Source: Selaginella tamariscina
Lineage: Eukaryota; Streptophyta; Lycopodiopsida; Selaginellales; Selaginellaceae
Direction of reading: 5' to 3'
Length of the DNA stretch: 64,000 bases
Assembly: GCA_003024785.1 (NCBI GenBank)
Contig: PUQB01000137.1
Location: forward strand, 362,854 to 426,853
The stretch's first letter is position 1. The number at the start of each line of letters is the position of its first letter. Shown piece by piece: positions 36,062 through 47,779 of the stretch. The translations under genes were made by a program, and so were the position numbers. The notes beneath the pieces were generated by a model. The model was given only the letters and a program-made list of their open reading frames with translations, did not search any database and had not been told where the DNA came from.

Positions 36062-38262
36062 CTAACCTGGCATGTTGGAATAAAGTATATACGGGGCGGT
36101 GCTACACGGGTCCAATCCCGTCACATGTACAGCAACTCGAGCAGCCTGTTCATGAGAGTTTTGATTGTTCCGGCACGCTCCCAGAAGGATCGTCCATGTA
36201 ACGGAGTCCGGTACATAGGGCATAGTCTGAAGAACATCTTCTGCTTGGTCAAGTTGACCGGCTCTAGCTAACAGGTCAACCATGCATGAGTAATGGTCAG
36301 CAAGGGGAGGAATCCCATAATCCCCACACATTACACTGAAACATTCCCATCCTGTATGTAACCATCCCTTGTGTATACACGAAAGCATAACGTTAAGAAA
36401 GCTATATGCTTCTGGATTAAACCCTTCGCATTGCATATTACGTATGATTTCGACACATTTCCCAGAATGGCCTCCCTGACCGTAAGCACCTATCATAGCA
36501 TTCCAGGAGATAATGTCTTTACATGGCATGCCATCGAATACTTGTTTTGCCCTCTCTGGGCATCCGCAACTCCCGTACATGTTCATGAGAGCTGTGTACA
36601 CAATCACATTGAAATGAACCTCCGGCTCGATAAATGAGTGGATGATCACTCCCGTACTCAGACTCGCAAGTCCTGCACAGGCATCTAAAACACTCGCGAA
36701 AGCGTGCTCATCGGGTTTTACACCGTCCACATCCATGAGACGGAACGTCTGCAGCGCGTCTTCCATGTGCCCACTCTGGGCATATGCAGTAATCAAGCCC
36801 GTCCAGGAAAACACATTTCTTTCCGGAGTTATATCGAAGAGATCCCGCGCCTCAGCGATGTACCCGTTCTGGACGTACGCCTGAACCATTGCATTGAACG
36901 ACACAGTGGTTCTCCGAGGGAGAATATCAAATATCATCTTGGCGGTGTAAGCGTTCCCGTTTTGACCGTATCCAGTTATCAAGGATGTCCATGGTATTAT
37001 ACTCTTCCTCCTCATTGTATCGAATACTGCCTTTGCCGAATGCATATCCCCATCTCGGGCATACGCTGCAATCACTGTGTTGAAAGATATCTCTCTAGAC
37101 GGCACCCTCTCGAGCATGCCCCTTGCTTCCTGTAGCTCTCCTGCGTGAGCATAAGCCATGATCATCGCATTCTCGGATTCCTCGTCTCGGACCGGCATCT
37201 CCAGGAAGAGTTTCTTTGCTTCATACAGATGCCCATTGACAGCATATGCAACAATCATGGAGTTGCACGAGGCTGTACTATGCTCGGGCAGTTTTTCGAA
37301 CAATGTGAGAGCGTTATCAAACTCATGGACCGCCCCGTATGCAGTGATGAGTGCGGTCCACGAGTATATGTCCTTTTGGGGTGTCTCATGAAAGATAGCT
37401 ACCGCATCATGGATAAGCCCATTCTGGGCATATGCTTGGGCAAGCGCGTTCCATGAAACTGAACTCCATTGCGGCATCTTATCAAAGAAATCTCTTGCTT
37501 CGTGAATATCTCCATTCTCAGAGAATGCTTGGAGCATGACGTTGCAGGAAACTATATCCCGCTCAGGCATTGAAATGAATCGTTTCTTTGTAGATGGCAA
37601 ATCTCCAGAATGGCCATTTGCACTAAGGATTGCAGTCAAGGAGACAACGTTATGTGCAGGCATCAGATCGAAAATCCGATCAGACTTCTCTGACCAACTA
37701 CATTTCCGTAGCTACTGAGCAGAGAATTCCAGGAAGAAACGTCCCGAGACGCCATTCTAGAGAAGATTTCCTCCGAGTCCTGCATATGCCCTTTGTTGGC
37801 GAATGCCACGATCATTGCATTCACTGTAACACTGTCGTGGAGCGGCATTTTGTAGAAGATCTCCGTCGACTCTTCCAGAAAGCCATCCTGGGATAGTCCT
37901 GCCAGGATGGTTGTCCAGGAAATCACGTCTCTCTTCTCCATTCTCACGAATTTCTCACCAGCAGCTTCCAGATGCCCGTTTTGAATGCAGGCAGCCATAG
38001 CCAAGTTCCAAGAAAAGACATTCTTGTGTGGAATACGATCGAATGCATCCAGAGCATCTTGTAACTCCCCGCAATTGCCGTACATTTGCACTATGAGATT
38101 TCCAATGTAAGTGGTTTGGTCGAGACCCAGCTCTTTGATCCGTTCGTGGGCTCGCCTGCCGTCTTGCACAGCTCTCAATCTGCCGCATTGTCGAAGAACA
38201 GCTGCCGATGCCTCGTCTGTTATTGGATCGATCAAGCTCGATCTGGCAACGGGAATTCTCAT
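36062..38262 (-). pseudogene. PPR protein, S-type repeats with E-like end, one frameshift
   Basis: Two overlapping open frames (38262-37663 and 37663-36062) are parts of one intron-less PPR gene of about 730 residues. The break is near 37690, where GNVVGQRSL should pass into SEKSDRIFDLMPAH; a single extra base restores the reading. Repeats are 31-residue S-type units (DIVSCNVMLQAFSENGDI, DIYSWTALITAYGAVHEF, NVFSWTGLITAYAQSGHM), followed by classical L and P units and an E domain (HYSCMVDLLARAGQLDQAEDV, VTWTILLGACRNNQN). There is no DYW domain, so an editing role would need a partner. The start at 38262 is fixed by an in-frame TGA directly upstream. It lies only 38 bases from the start codon of the divergent gene at 38301. 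Confidence 0.88.
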
Positions 38263-38282
38263 TCATCGTAACCACTCTGTTT

Positions 38283-38290
38283 TTAGGGTT
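38283..38290. promoter_or_regulatory. Telobox in the 38-bp divergent gap
   Basis: TTAGGGTT (AACCCTAA on the other strand) lies between the start codons of the divergent PPR gene (38262) and the DUF1279-like gene (38301). With so little space the core promoters must extend into the opposite coding region. Confidence 0.4.
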
Positions 38291-38300
38291 CTTCCTGGCT

Positions 38301-38793
38301 ATGGCGTCCATTGCTCTTCCAATCCTTCCTCTGTACGTTTCTTTCACTTTTTCCCTTGAAAATGCGCACAGGTTATGCGTTCTGAAGCAACAAAGGGTTA
38401 AGATTCTTTGTTTCTCAGCTGCTGATAGAGAAATTCCATATGACCCTGATGCAAAGGTAGCATTTTTGTTGTTTCTTTATGTTCTGATTTATTTTCTTTT
38501 TGTAGACGTCTTTTCATCCTTCTGTTGCTGCGGACGTTGAGAAAAACAAAACAGGTGCTAAAATGTACACACACACACACACACACATTTTGGGCTGTTA
38601 AAATAGTTGTGTGTGTGTCCATTTACGTACATCTCTGTCTCTCTCTCTCACACACACACACACCTATTTTTAATGTAGGGCCAGCAAGGAACTTTTTAAC
38701 AGCAATCAGCTCCCAAAACAACGAGTACGTGATCTTTTACTTCTTTTATTGATAAAATGATAATTATTATATAGCGTGCGTGCGTGTGTGTGC

Positions 38794-38845
<52 letters not shown>

Positions 38846-39577
38846 GACAGAGAGACAGAGAGATGGTTTACTTGCTTACAGGTTAAAGATGCAACTGAAG
38901 AGATATGGCATCGCGGGAATACTCGCTTACGGCCTCTTTAATACTTGTTACTACCTTGCGATGTTTCTATTTATCTGGTACCTTGATATATATCTTATTA
39001 GCTTTATATATATATATATGATTGTAGTATTTAATGTGCATTGCTTGAAAGTTTTATCTTAGGTTTCATGTCACGCCTTCGCCAGGAGGGCTTGGTTATG
39101 CTGCTGCTGCACAGAGGTAAATAATTAATCTGAATTGCTTAATATAATCAAGATTTGCAGGTTTATGAAAGTCCTTGCAGCTGTATGGGCGGGTAGTCAA
39201 GTGACCAAATTGTTACGTGCTACTGGGTAAGTCCACCGTAACACACGGACACTTATACACACATGTATGTACCTACGTATGTATGTATGTATTGGTAAGT
39301 TTCCCTTTTAACTTAAAATAAACTCCTAATTGAATCGTTATACAGTGCTCTAGCTCTAGCGCCAGTCGTCGATACATTTCTCAGCTGGTTCACACAAAGA
39401 TTCGGTTTCCGGTCAAGGGAGAAAGTAAACTTTGAAATGTTACAAAACACACACACACACATCGTTTTCGAGTTTTGATGGATTCCCCTCTGACTGCAGG
39501 CATTTGGTTCTCTAGTGGCTGCTTGCTTTGGATTAGCATTGGTCGTGTTTATCGTAATCGTCAGTTTATCAGCATGA
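38301..39577 (+). CDS. DUF1279 (FAM210-like) organelle membrane protein, eight exons
   Basis: Eight exons (38301-38456, 38506-38554, 38679-38724, 38882-38977, 39063-39116, 39161-39226, 39346-39424, 39500-39577) join to 624 bases, 207 residues, with no break. The N-terminus is hydrophobic and Ser/Arg-containing and may be a plastid transit peptide (MASIALPILPLYVSF). The body reads LKMQLKRYGIAGILAYGLFN, then FLFIWFHV, GYAAAAQRFMKVLAAVWAGS and a last hydrophobic helix FGLALVVFIVIVSL. The KRYG start followed by two or three membrane helices is the DUF1279/FAM210 pattern, and the GSQVTKL-plus-PVVD part is typical of plant plastid relatives. Function in plants is not established. It ends 66 bases from the stop of the convergent ZIFL gene. 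Confidence 0.8.
38769..38868. repeat. Compound (GT)n(GA)n microsatellite in an intron
   Basis: About 100 bases of GTGTGT turning into GAGAGA and GACAGA inside the third intron of the DUF1279-like gene. It makes up most of that intron. Confidence 0.85.
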
Positions 39578-39643
39578 ACTTACCATACCAATATTATTAA
39601 TGGGTAAGTAAATAGTTTACAATAAAGAATTGTTTAAGCTTTA

Positions 39644-40193
39644 TCAAAACTGATCGTGTTCTGGGACTGGGTGATTTGTTGAAGGCGACAAAACTGGTGG
39701 TAATGTAGTGAGCGCAGAAATGGATGCAGTCACACCATGGAAGAAGAACAATAATTGATCACCTATCACATTATATATATGTAAGTACTTATATTAATAT
39801 GTTAATACTTTGTAAGGTTTACCAGGAAGAATAGAAGCATTAAGACGAGTTTGACACAAAGCAAATCTGCATATATAACAAGTTTAAGTTATCCTTACTT
39901 CTATTGGGTGTATATGTGTGTATGTTTCGCGTGCCTGCATGTGTGACCAGTTCTTACATTGAACCTCCGACTGCTGGTCCCAATGCTCTAGCGATAGATA
40001 CTCCAGTCAGTGATAGGCCATTTGCAGCTCCTCTTTGAGCTCGAGGCTGTGAAAATACAATATGTAAAACCTATTAATTCTTCCATATAATATAATACCA
40101 CATTAACTTACAATAGAATTGTTCACCATGAGAAAAGCAGCTGTTGTTGCTCCTGACTGTGGACAGATGAGAAGACTATAAACATGGAATTCC

Positions 40194-40236
<43 letters not shown>

Positions 40237-41710
40237 ACGTACAGCAAGACAACATTTTACGACTGATACAGTAATAACAGCCATTCGCAGCCATGGTCCT
40301 TCAATTAGAGGGAGAAAGGGTAGCACAACCATAAGTGGAATACCCAATATCTGCATCCATGGTGCTCGTTATGTTATATATAAGTTTCTACTAGTGTAAG
40401 TGGGACTTCTTACAATGGTGCTTCTACATAATAGAATTGGTCCAAAGAAGTTGGCAAGCTTTGGAAAGATGAGCAGCTGAAATACCAATAAAAACAAACC
40501 TTTTTTTGTACATGAAAGAAGTTAGATGGAGAATGTACTCAGGTGTGTGTGTGTGTGTGTGTTTTGCCTAATACCTGAAATAGCGAGTATTTCACCAACG
40601 TCAGAACTTGTCCAGCCAAGTCCACCAGTTGATCTTGGGCTGACAGCCCATAGTGAAAAGGTCTGCATGATATGGAATAAGGATGTGTGTGTGTGTGTGT
40701 GTGTGAAGTACCTCAGAATAAGCCATATCATGAAAAGCAAATAAACAATAAACTAGAATGGATGACATCAAAGGACGATTTCTTAATAGAGAAACCTTGG
40801 GAGCATCCTTCTCATCTCCAACTTTAACTTTTGGATGCTTATGAAGAGTTTCCTGAATAAATAACTGATTAGATAACACACACACACGGATGTATATGTA
40901 GTATGTGAACATGTACATGGATCAATGTATATATACATAGCACCCTAGCTAATAACTCTTTCTACAGCCAATATATTATATAGGCATGTCGTGTGTGCGT
41001 GTGCGTGTGCGTGTGCGGTCGAACTTACTGGTAGTTGGAATAAAAGCGAGAGAACAATCACAGCATATACGCTTATCACTAAAGCTTGCAAAAAGTAGGG
41101 AAACCTGCATATAAGATAGTAGTTTAATATATGTGTGCGTGCGTGCGTGTATGTTAAAACTACCTGTCAAAAATGCTGCCTTGGAATACTCCTGGATATT
41201 TGAGAGCGGGCTGTTGTATTTAGTAAGAGATTAGTAAATATCAGTATTTGCTGAGTTGCTGACCTGTGACAAATAGCCTCCTAGAGCCGGACCGATTATA
41301 AGTCCAAGTCCCCACATTGTGCCAACCTTGACATTTCGTTAGACAAATGTGCGTGCACAAACACACACACACACATACACACATACACACACACACATTC
41401 ATATTCTGTGTATGTGTGACAAAAACTTACAAGTGATACGCTGAATGAAAGATATTCTTCAGTCACAATCTCAGTTGAATAGGCCTGCGTCAGTTAAACA
41501 CTGCTAAGATGCTTTTGAATATCTCTCTAGCACATATGCATTGTGTGTGTGTGTGTGTGTCTGTGTTGAGATTAAGATGTACCGTCAATGTCCCAAGCAA
41601 ACCATTAAAGCATCCCAGCAGAAGACGAGTTACTAAAGCCATCCAAAAGCTCTTGCTCAACCCGAAAAGAGTATTGAAAACGATTCTGAACGACAGAGTT
41701 AGCAAGTACT

Positions 41711-41741
<31 letters not shown>

Positions 41742-41758
41742 CTGTCTGTCTGTCTCTG

Positions 41759-41806
<48 letters not shown>

Positions 41807-42545
41807 CATATGTATATATCTAGAGAGAGAGAGAGAGAGAGAGAGACATACGTACATATAGATATATATATGTGTGTGTGTGTGTGTGTGTATGTATATA
41901 TATATATATATATATACCCACATTGAAAAAATTCCAAAGAAGAGGACTGGCTTTCTGCCGTAAGTATCTGCTAGAGTCCCCATAAAACAGATGTCGATGC
42001 TCTTCCGGCCGTAAATGCAGCACCTGAAATTATATGTTAGAGCATACGCGTGCGTATTTGTATGTATCTGAAAATGAGTATATTTTTCTTTTATTATTAA
42101 TATTAACTAGTGCATGCTACCTACCCATATACACAACTTACACATGCATGCACGTGGCCACACACACACGCAAGCTTACCAATCCATCCAGCATAATATC
42201 CAATGTCAGCATCAGATTTAGTAATATGAAAATCCTGAACCTGTAAAGAAAGTTTGAAACCTCCCCCTCTCCACACACACGCACACAACTCTATATATGT
42301 GTGTCCACCGATATACCATGAAATACAAAAATGGGTATATGACTGCAATAGGCAACGCTGCAAAACATGAAACGAATCAGCACAAGAATTTGATACAGAA
42401 TTATTATGAACAAAAATTATTACAATTGCACAGCATCATGTTGGCAACAATAAGTAGAAGCTTTTTGGGAAATCCATTGTGTGATTGCACAATACTTTCT
42501 GGATTTGCAACCCGGACAATCTCCATCTACAAGAGGAATCTCCAT
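39644..42545 (-). pseudogene. ZIFL-type MFS transporter (zinc-induced-facilitator-like), one frameshift in exon 1
   Basis: On the minus strand exon 1 starts at 42545 with MEIPLVDGDCPGCKS, carrying the Cys motif CPGC of ZIFL proteins. Then come GFPKKLLLIVANMMLCN, SLPIAVIYPFLYFM, VQDFHITKSDADIGYYAGW, the MFS signature WGTLADTYGRKPVLFFG, FNTLFGLSKSFWMALVTRLL and GLGLIIGPALGGYLSQ. Later exons give [37 protein letters not shown] and the end GDQLLFFFHGVTASI with a stop at 39644-39646. This is the 12-helix plant ZIFL family, which moves Zn, K or organic acids at the tonoplast or plasma membrane. Between CPGC and GFPKK the frame changes by one base at an A run; the rest is intact over about 16 exons. 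A recent mutation or assembly error is likely, so the gene may be functional. Confidence 0.85.
41718..41920. repeat. Long compound microsatellite with a hairpin core, in a ZIFL intron
   Basis: Order on the plus strand: (TG)n, (TCTG)n, (TC)n, a TATATACATATGTATATA palindrome, (GA)n, a TATA run, (TG)n and (TA)n. The TC arm and GA arm are complementary around the palindromic centre near 41807, so the DNA or the intron RNA can fold into a hairpin of about 50 base pairs. Confidence 0.85.
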
Positions 42546-43137
42546 AATGCAACCACGCACAAACAAGGTGTATATTTCAAATCAAAACAAAAAAAGAACA
42601 TATTCCGTGCATATCAAAACAAAATCGTTGTTGTTGTGCCGTGTAGTTAAACATGGTGAACTTTCTCTTGTAGTCTCTACTGAAAATTTTATATCTTTAT
42701 TTACTGTAATACATGTGTATACACTCACAGACAGCTACTCGTTTGTACATCACACATGCATGTGACGAAGACCTATTTGGAATGTACCCCATTGATATAT
42801 CATAGAGTGACACTTTTTATATAGCGACAATGTGTATATGTGTCAGCTTACACTGCTTACACAGAGGGGTCCCGTGAATAGCACACGCGCGCACACACAC
42901 ACATACATTCCTTGTTTAAAAATTGTAGCTATCATTGCTAGACTGTAAAATTTCAACAAGATTAGAGCACATGAAGTGCATCTACAATCTCTATATACAG
43001 AGCAAACCGATTGTATGGCAGAATTATTTAAAGGCTTTACATCTAAACAAGTTTAGAGACTAATCCCGTACAGCTAAACAATTTAAAGATCTAAAATAGC
43101 GACTAATCTAAAAACACACATAGGGAACACTTAGCTT
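42546..43137. other. Spacer between the DGAT2 and ZIFL genes
   Basis: The 5' region of the minus-strand ZIFL gene and the 3' flank of the DGAT2 gene. A CA/CG run lies near 42884-42904. Nothing else recognised. Confidence 0.45.
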
Positions 43138-44655
43138 CTAATAAACATGAAGCATGGTGTCCTTGTAACCTGCAGCCGCCTTGTGCTTTTGGTAAAGCTC
43201 CTCAACTGCCACTATAAACTTCTCCAGCGTGGCAGCCACCTGTATTATAACACAAATTACTAAAATATAATAAATAATAATATTAAAGAACTTAATAACA
43301 TAAACATATTTTATATATATAAACATAGAATTAAGTGACTGATAAATAGAATACCTCTTCTCTAGAAGGTTGAGGATTCTTACAAACTTCAATCGGTTTG
43401 CCAACTGCCACGTATAGCTCTTGTTGTAAAGGAACGGGCGTTCTGTGAAGAAAGAGACATGTCCTTAAACTCTGGTTAACTAATATAAATAAAATCTAAT
43501 AAACATACCCATACATTCCCCAGAAGATCAAAGGTGTGAAACCTATGGCTCTTGAAATTTTGGCATATATTCTCCTTTCGGTTTCCACCATTTATAAGCA
43601 TCCGTCTAGACATGCGTACGTATTTAGTACGCACGTGTGTGTGTGTGTGAAAGTATCAGAACTACCTGACCGAAGCAGAAGATAGGAACCAGAGGAGAAC
43701 CATTTTCAATAGCCACACGAACAAATCCAAATCTTTGTTTGAGAAAAACAACCTATAAAATACACTTGATTTATATATTTGCATTTATGTATATAGAATA
43801 CGCAAACCAGACCTCGTGCCCATGTTCCATGTACAAGCATTCTTGAACGCCTCCAGGAACAACAATGCATGAATAGCCCTCACTCAGCAGCTTACTGAAC
43901 AATCTACGAGAAGCAGGAACAAGACCCAGCCATGTCCATACATGCCTCAGTATAGGAGTCACAAACACCTGAAACACATGCATACATATGTGTTACATAT
44001 GTATGCGTGTGTATGTGTTGTGTGTTTATAAGTTGCTTACAGCACTGCTGGCGAGAGCACGGATCTTAGTGATGGGAAAGTTGCCTGTGTAGTAACAAAG
44101 TGAGAGAACCCCGATAGGTAGAATTGAATGAGGCTCAAAAGCAAACACTGCCAATCATAAGTATATTAGTTAAATCTTACAAAACAAAGCATTAACACTT
44201 ACCATATGCCTTGTTTTGATCAAACGCTTCTATATCATCAACATGCAGCTTTATAGGGAAGTGTTCAGGTCCATATTGACATACGAACCTGTACTAAAAA
44301 CCGCGTGTGTATACGTAACTTATATATTATATATATACCTAAATAAGTGGCATGCAAATACTCACTTGGCAACCTTCCGGCCGATTGGGCTCTCGTGTTC
44401 GGCAGGAATGATCATGAGAAGGAGGTAAATTCCAATAATTCTGTAAGGAAAACGAGAAATTGACTAAAACCCATTAATAAAACACAGTAGAGAGAACACG
44501 AAGAACACATACGCGACAGCCCATGCTTTCTTCAGATTGACAAGAACAATCAGGGCAACTATGGTATTAAAATGGATGGCGCCCAGCCATATTGACAGAG
44601 CAATCCAGTGTAGAAAATCTTTGAAGAAGGCGCATGAATTCTGATGGAATGACAT
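43138..44655 (-). pseudogene. DGAT2: Diacylglycerol O-acyltransferase 2 (DGAT2), nine exons, one frameshift
   Basis: Nine minus-strand exons give the DGAT2 order: LHWIALSIWLGAIHFN (membrane helices), IIPAEHESPIGRKVA, the plant motif FEPHSILPIGV with the active-site His, [77 protein letters not shown], then VAVGKPIEV and NPQPS and the end HKAAAGYKDTMLHVY. The enzyme makes triacylglycerol from diacylglycerol and acyl-CoA in the ER. The ATG at 44655 (MSFHQNSCAFF) opens the DGAT2 frame; a longer frame from about 44699 (MEAKEGGGQWRPMM) runs beside it and may be the real N-terminus after another one-base shift. In exon 7 the frame changes at a G run after YKWWKPKG, so the gene as written is broken. 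All other splice phases fit, so it may be functional in life. Confidence 0.85.
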
Positions 44656-45161
44656 GCATCATTGGCCGCCACTGCCCACCTCCCTCCTTCGCCTCCATCG
44701 CTACCAAATACTTTACCTTGTTAATCTAAGAAAGCCGTCGATGCACGAATCTGACGACTGAACTTTCGCCACTTGTCAATCCCAGCGACGCGCACGTTGT
44801 GATTTCCGCATATGCAGCGGTGGGATTCTTAGCTATCACGTTCAGACACGTGGCTTCTCTCTAGAAAATTTAATAAAGCGCCAAGGTTTCCATGTTGAGA
44901 TAAGAAACAAAATCAAAACGGGTTATCTAACACATTTAATAAATTAAGCACTTATACCTAATAAAAATGTTTATAGGAAATATAGTAAATATGAAAATCG
45001 TATCTCACACAATTAAATCTGAATTGTATTAAGTTCAGATTTAATTAATTTAGATAAGATTTGTATTTTATGAATAGGATTTTTATGTAAATTAAATTTA
45101 TACTAACTAATAAATTTTCTTAATTGATATGAAATGCTGGTCCAATTGTATATAAAATAAG

Positions 45162-45209
<48 letters not shown>

Positions 45210-47344
45210 TATTTATTGATTATTACTATATATAATCTGATATATACACATTATATAAATTTTATTGATGTTTAAATAAAGGAAACATTTACCCATGATT
45301 TAAATAAACACAAATGCACACACACATATTTCTCTAATTAAGTCATATTACATCACCAATATTCAATCTTAAATACTAATATATTACTAAACATGTTCTT
45401 TTATAAAGCCTCCTATTTTTAACATAGAATATTACCAAAATGTCTTAGTACTTTTACCATTAAAACTTTTTAACAAAACATAAATTTAAAACTAAAATGA
45501 AATCTAATTCATTCATTAATATTACAAACTATATGGTTAAAAAAAAAATTTATTTTTTTAAGAGTTAGAATTGTTTAAAACTAAAAAATTAACCATTATA
45601 TCCTTCACCTTCTCTTAAACATATTAAAATATTATTAGGATATTTTAATTATCTTTATAGCTAGAATTTCTTAATTAAAATAAAATTTAGATTATTTAAT
45701 TAAGACATATGCTCAATATTATATATTAATTTTAACCGTTTAAATTAATTAAAATTGTCCATCCCTTTGATATTAATTTAATTACATTTAAATAATAGTG
45801 ATCAATATACTAATTACGAAGAAAACGATGAGAATGTTATTCATAAAAGTTGAATTCATAAATACACTCTAAAAATTAAATATGCAAAACTCTATAGTTG
45901 AAAATTCAAGACATGTTATATTGTTAGAATTCTCAATATATCATCAATATCACAACTACATAATAGCAACAAAAATTTAACATTATCAATTAACAAGAAA
46001 TTGTTTGCAATAAATTTAAATTTGCAACATAAAGGTTTTATGAGTAATTGTTGTTAATTTGTAAAACAAAAAACTTTTGCTGTTACATTTATAATGCATT
46101 ATGTCATTATCTTCATACGTGGTTTTGTCTCCAAGTTATAAACACTTTAAAAATTATAACATATTCATCTAAGTGTTATTATAATTCTAAGCCTTAGATG
46201 AAATCCATAACTTTGTTTATCTATACATATTAAGAAGTTTGGCTCATGAACTCATAAAATTTCTCAAAAATAACATGGGATTCCATAGCATAAACAACAG
46301 TTTGACATGAGTTTTTAAAGCATTATGTTTAGCTTCACACATGGTTCCATTTCCAAGTTATAATTTGCAACCTTCACAACATTAGTACATACATACTTAA
46401 TATTATCACTACAACAAAATATGTATTACCTATATTATATATAGTATATATGGTTATATTATAGTATATATATTAATAATGGTGGAAGTTGCATATATAA
46501 ATAAGATGTGTGAAAAATAATACTAACCACCGTCATTTTAATTTCAACATTTGACATAGATTGTTTATACATAATCAAATATTAGTATGAAACTATATAG
46601 TTGTAAATTAAATTGTTACTTAATATATTTGATTTATGATCTTTTTCTTTATTAAAATAAAAAAGGCTATTAAATTGTTAAAGTATTAGTAATTATTATA
46701 CTTGATTTTTTCTTTCTTCATAAAAATCTTGATAGGCCTTGACTAATAAAAATTAAATTTAACTTTGAAAGGTTTATCATATTTTTCATGTTCATCAATA
46801 CTAGCTTTTTGCATTTGCCTAAATAAACAAATATAAAAAAGATGATTTACTAAATAAATAAATAAATAACTCATCAAATGAACTTTTATCCTTTTTTATT
46901 AATTATATATACATTGATGTTCATTATGCAATATGCTTGGTTATAATATATATTAATTATTATTCAGATAAAGAAAATGGGTAGTTTAGATATGCATTTT
47001 AAGGTGCATTTGAATGAACATTGGATTTTTAAAATGTTTATCCATTGTGAAATATTGTTACTTATGTTGGCCGACACATTTTATACATCGATAATGAAAT
47101 GAAAAGAATCACATACATTTGGCCGCCTTTATTATAATTATCTAACCTAGATGAAGAAAGATCACGCAACGTACCTTTAGTTGCCTTTGTTAAAGCCCTA
47201 ACCCATGTGAAGAAAGACCATACAATATACCTTTAGCCGCCTTTGTTATAGCCTTATACCTTTAGCCCTTTGTTATAACCCTAATCAATATTAATTATTT
47301 TCAATTTATCAAATTAAGAAGTAAAAGAATTATAAAAATAAAAC
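44656..47344. other. AT-rich spacer with CT/AT microsatellite (about 45163-45210)
   Basis: The first 200 bases form the 5' region of DGAT2. The rest, about 2.5 kb, is AT-rich without a gene. A (CT)n(AT)n run lies near 45163-45210. Near 47150-47285 a phrase like ctttag(t/c)(t/c)gcctttgtta recurs about three times. Confidence 0.55.
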
Positions 47345-47741
47345 TGTCAAGCCAGGACCCAAGAGTAGAATAAGAATAAGGAGGGTTAATCAAGAGCAAA
47401 GCAAAACAAGTAACAAAACAAGAATTGATTTTAGAATGATTAATGTTTAATAGTAATTAATTATATAACAATATAGGTCAGAGCTTTTATACTCACAAAC
47501 TCCAAGAATTAATATATATGCATAAGCTAAAAATGATACTCCAGGAGCTAATCTAGTCATGAGCTAAAAATAATGTTCATTATCCTGTAAGTATATCTCG
47601 TAAGCATATTCTATAGACACATTCTTATAGTATATTCATAGATATATTTTGTAGGTATATCTTGTAGGCATATCCTAATATCCCATATCCTGTATCATGT
47701 AGGTCATATCTTAATAAGCATATTATATCGGGTTCGTGACA
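47345..47741 (-). repeat. 3' LTR of the complete chromovirus
   Basis: Ends TGTCA/TGACA. Its start on the minus strand, TGTCACGAACCCG, matches the LTR at 1920, and the polypurine run ggaggaggtatt lies just outside it. It contains degenerate repeats of a tatcctgtag/catattc type in place of the expanded arrays of the left copy. Confidence 0.88.
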
Positions 47742-47779
47742 ATACCTCCTCCATAAAGACAAATTCCACGAGTCCTAAG

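Noticed and set aside
41509..42023. Several open frames with Ser/Leu and Tyr/Ile/His runs
   Set aside because: They translate the TC/GA/TA/TG microsatellite in a ZIFL intron; no independent evidence of coding.
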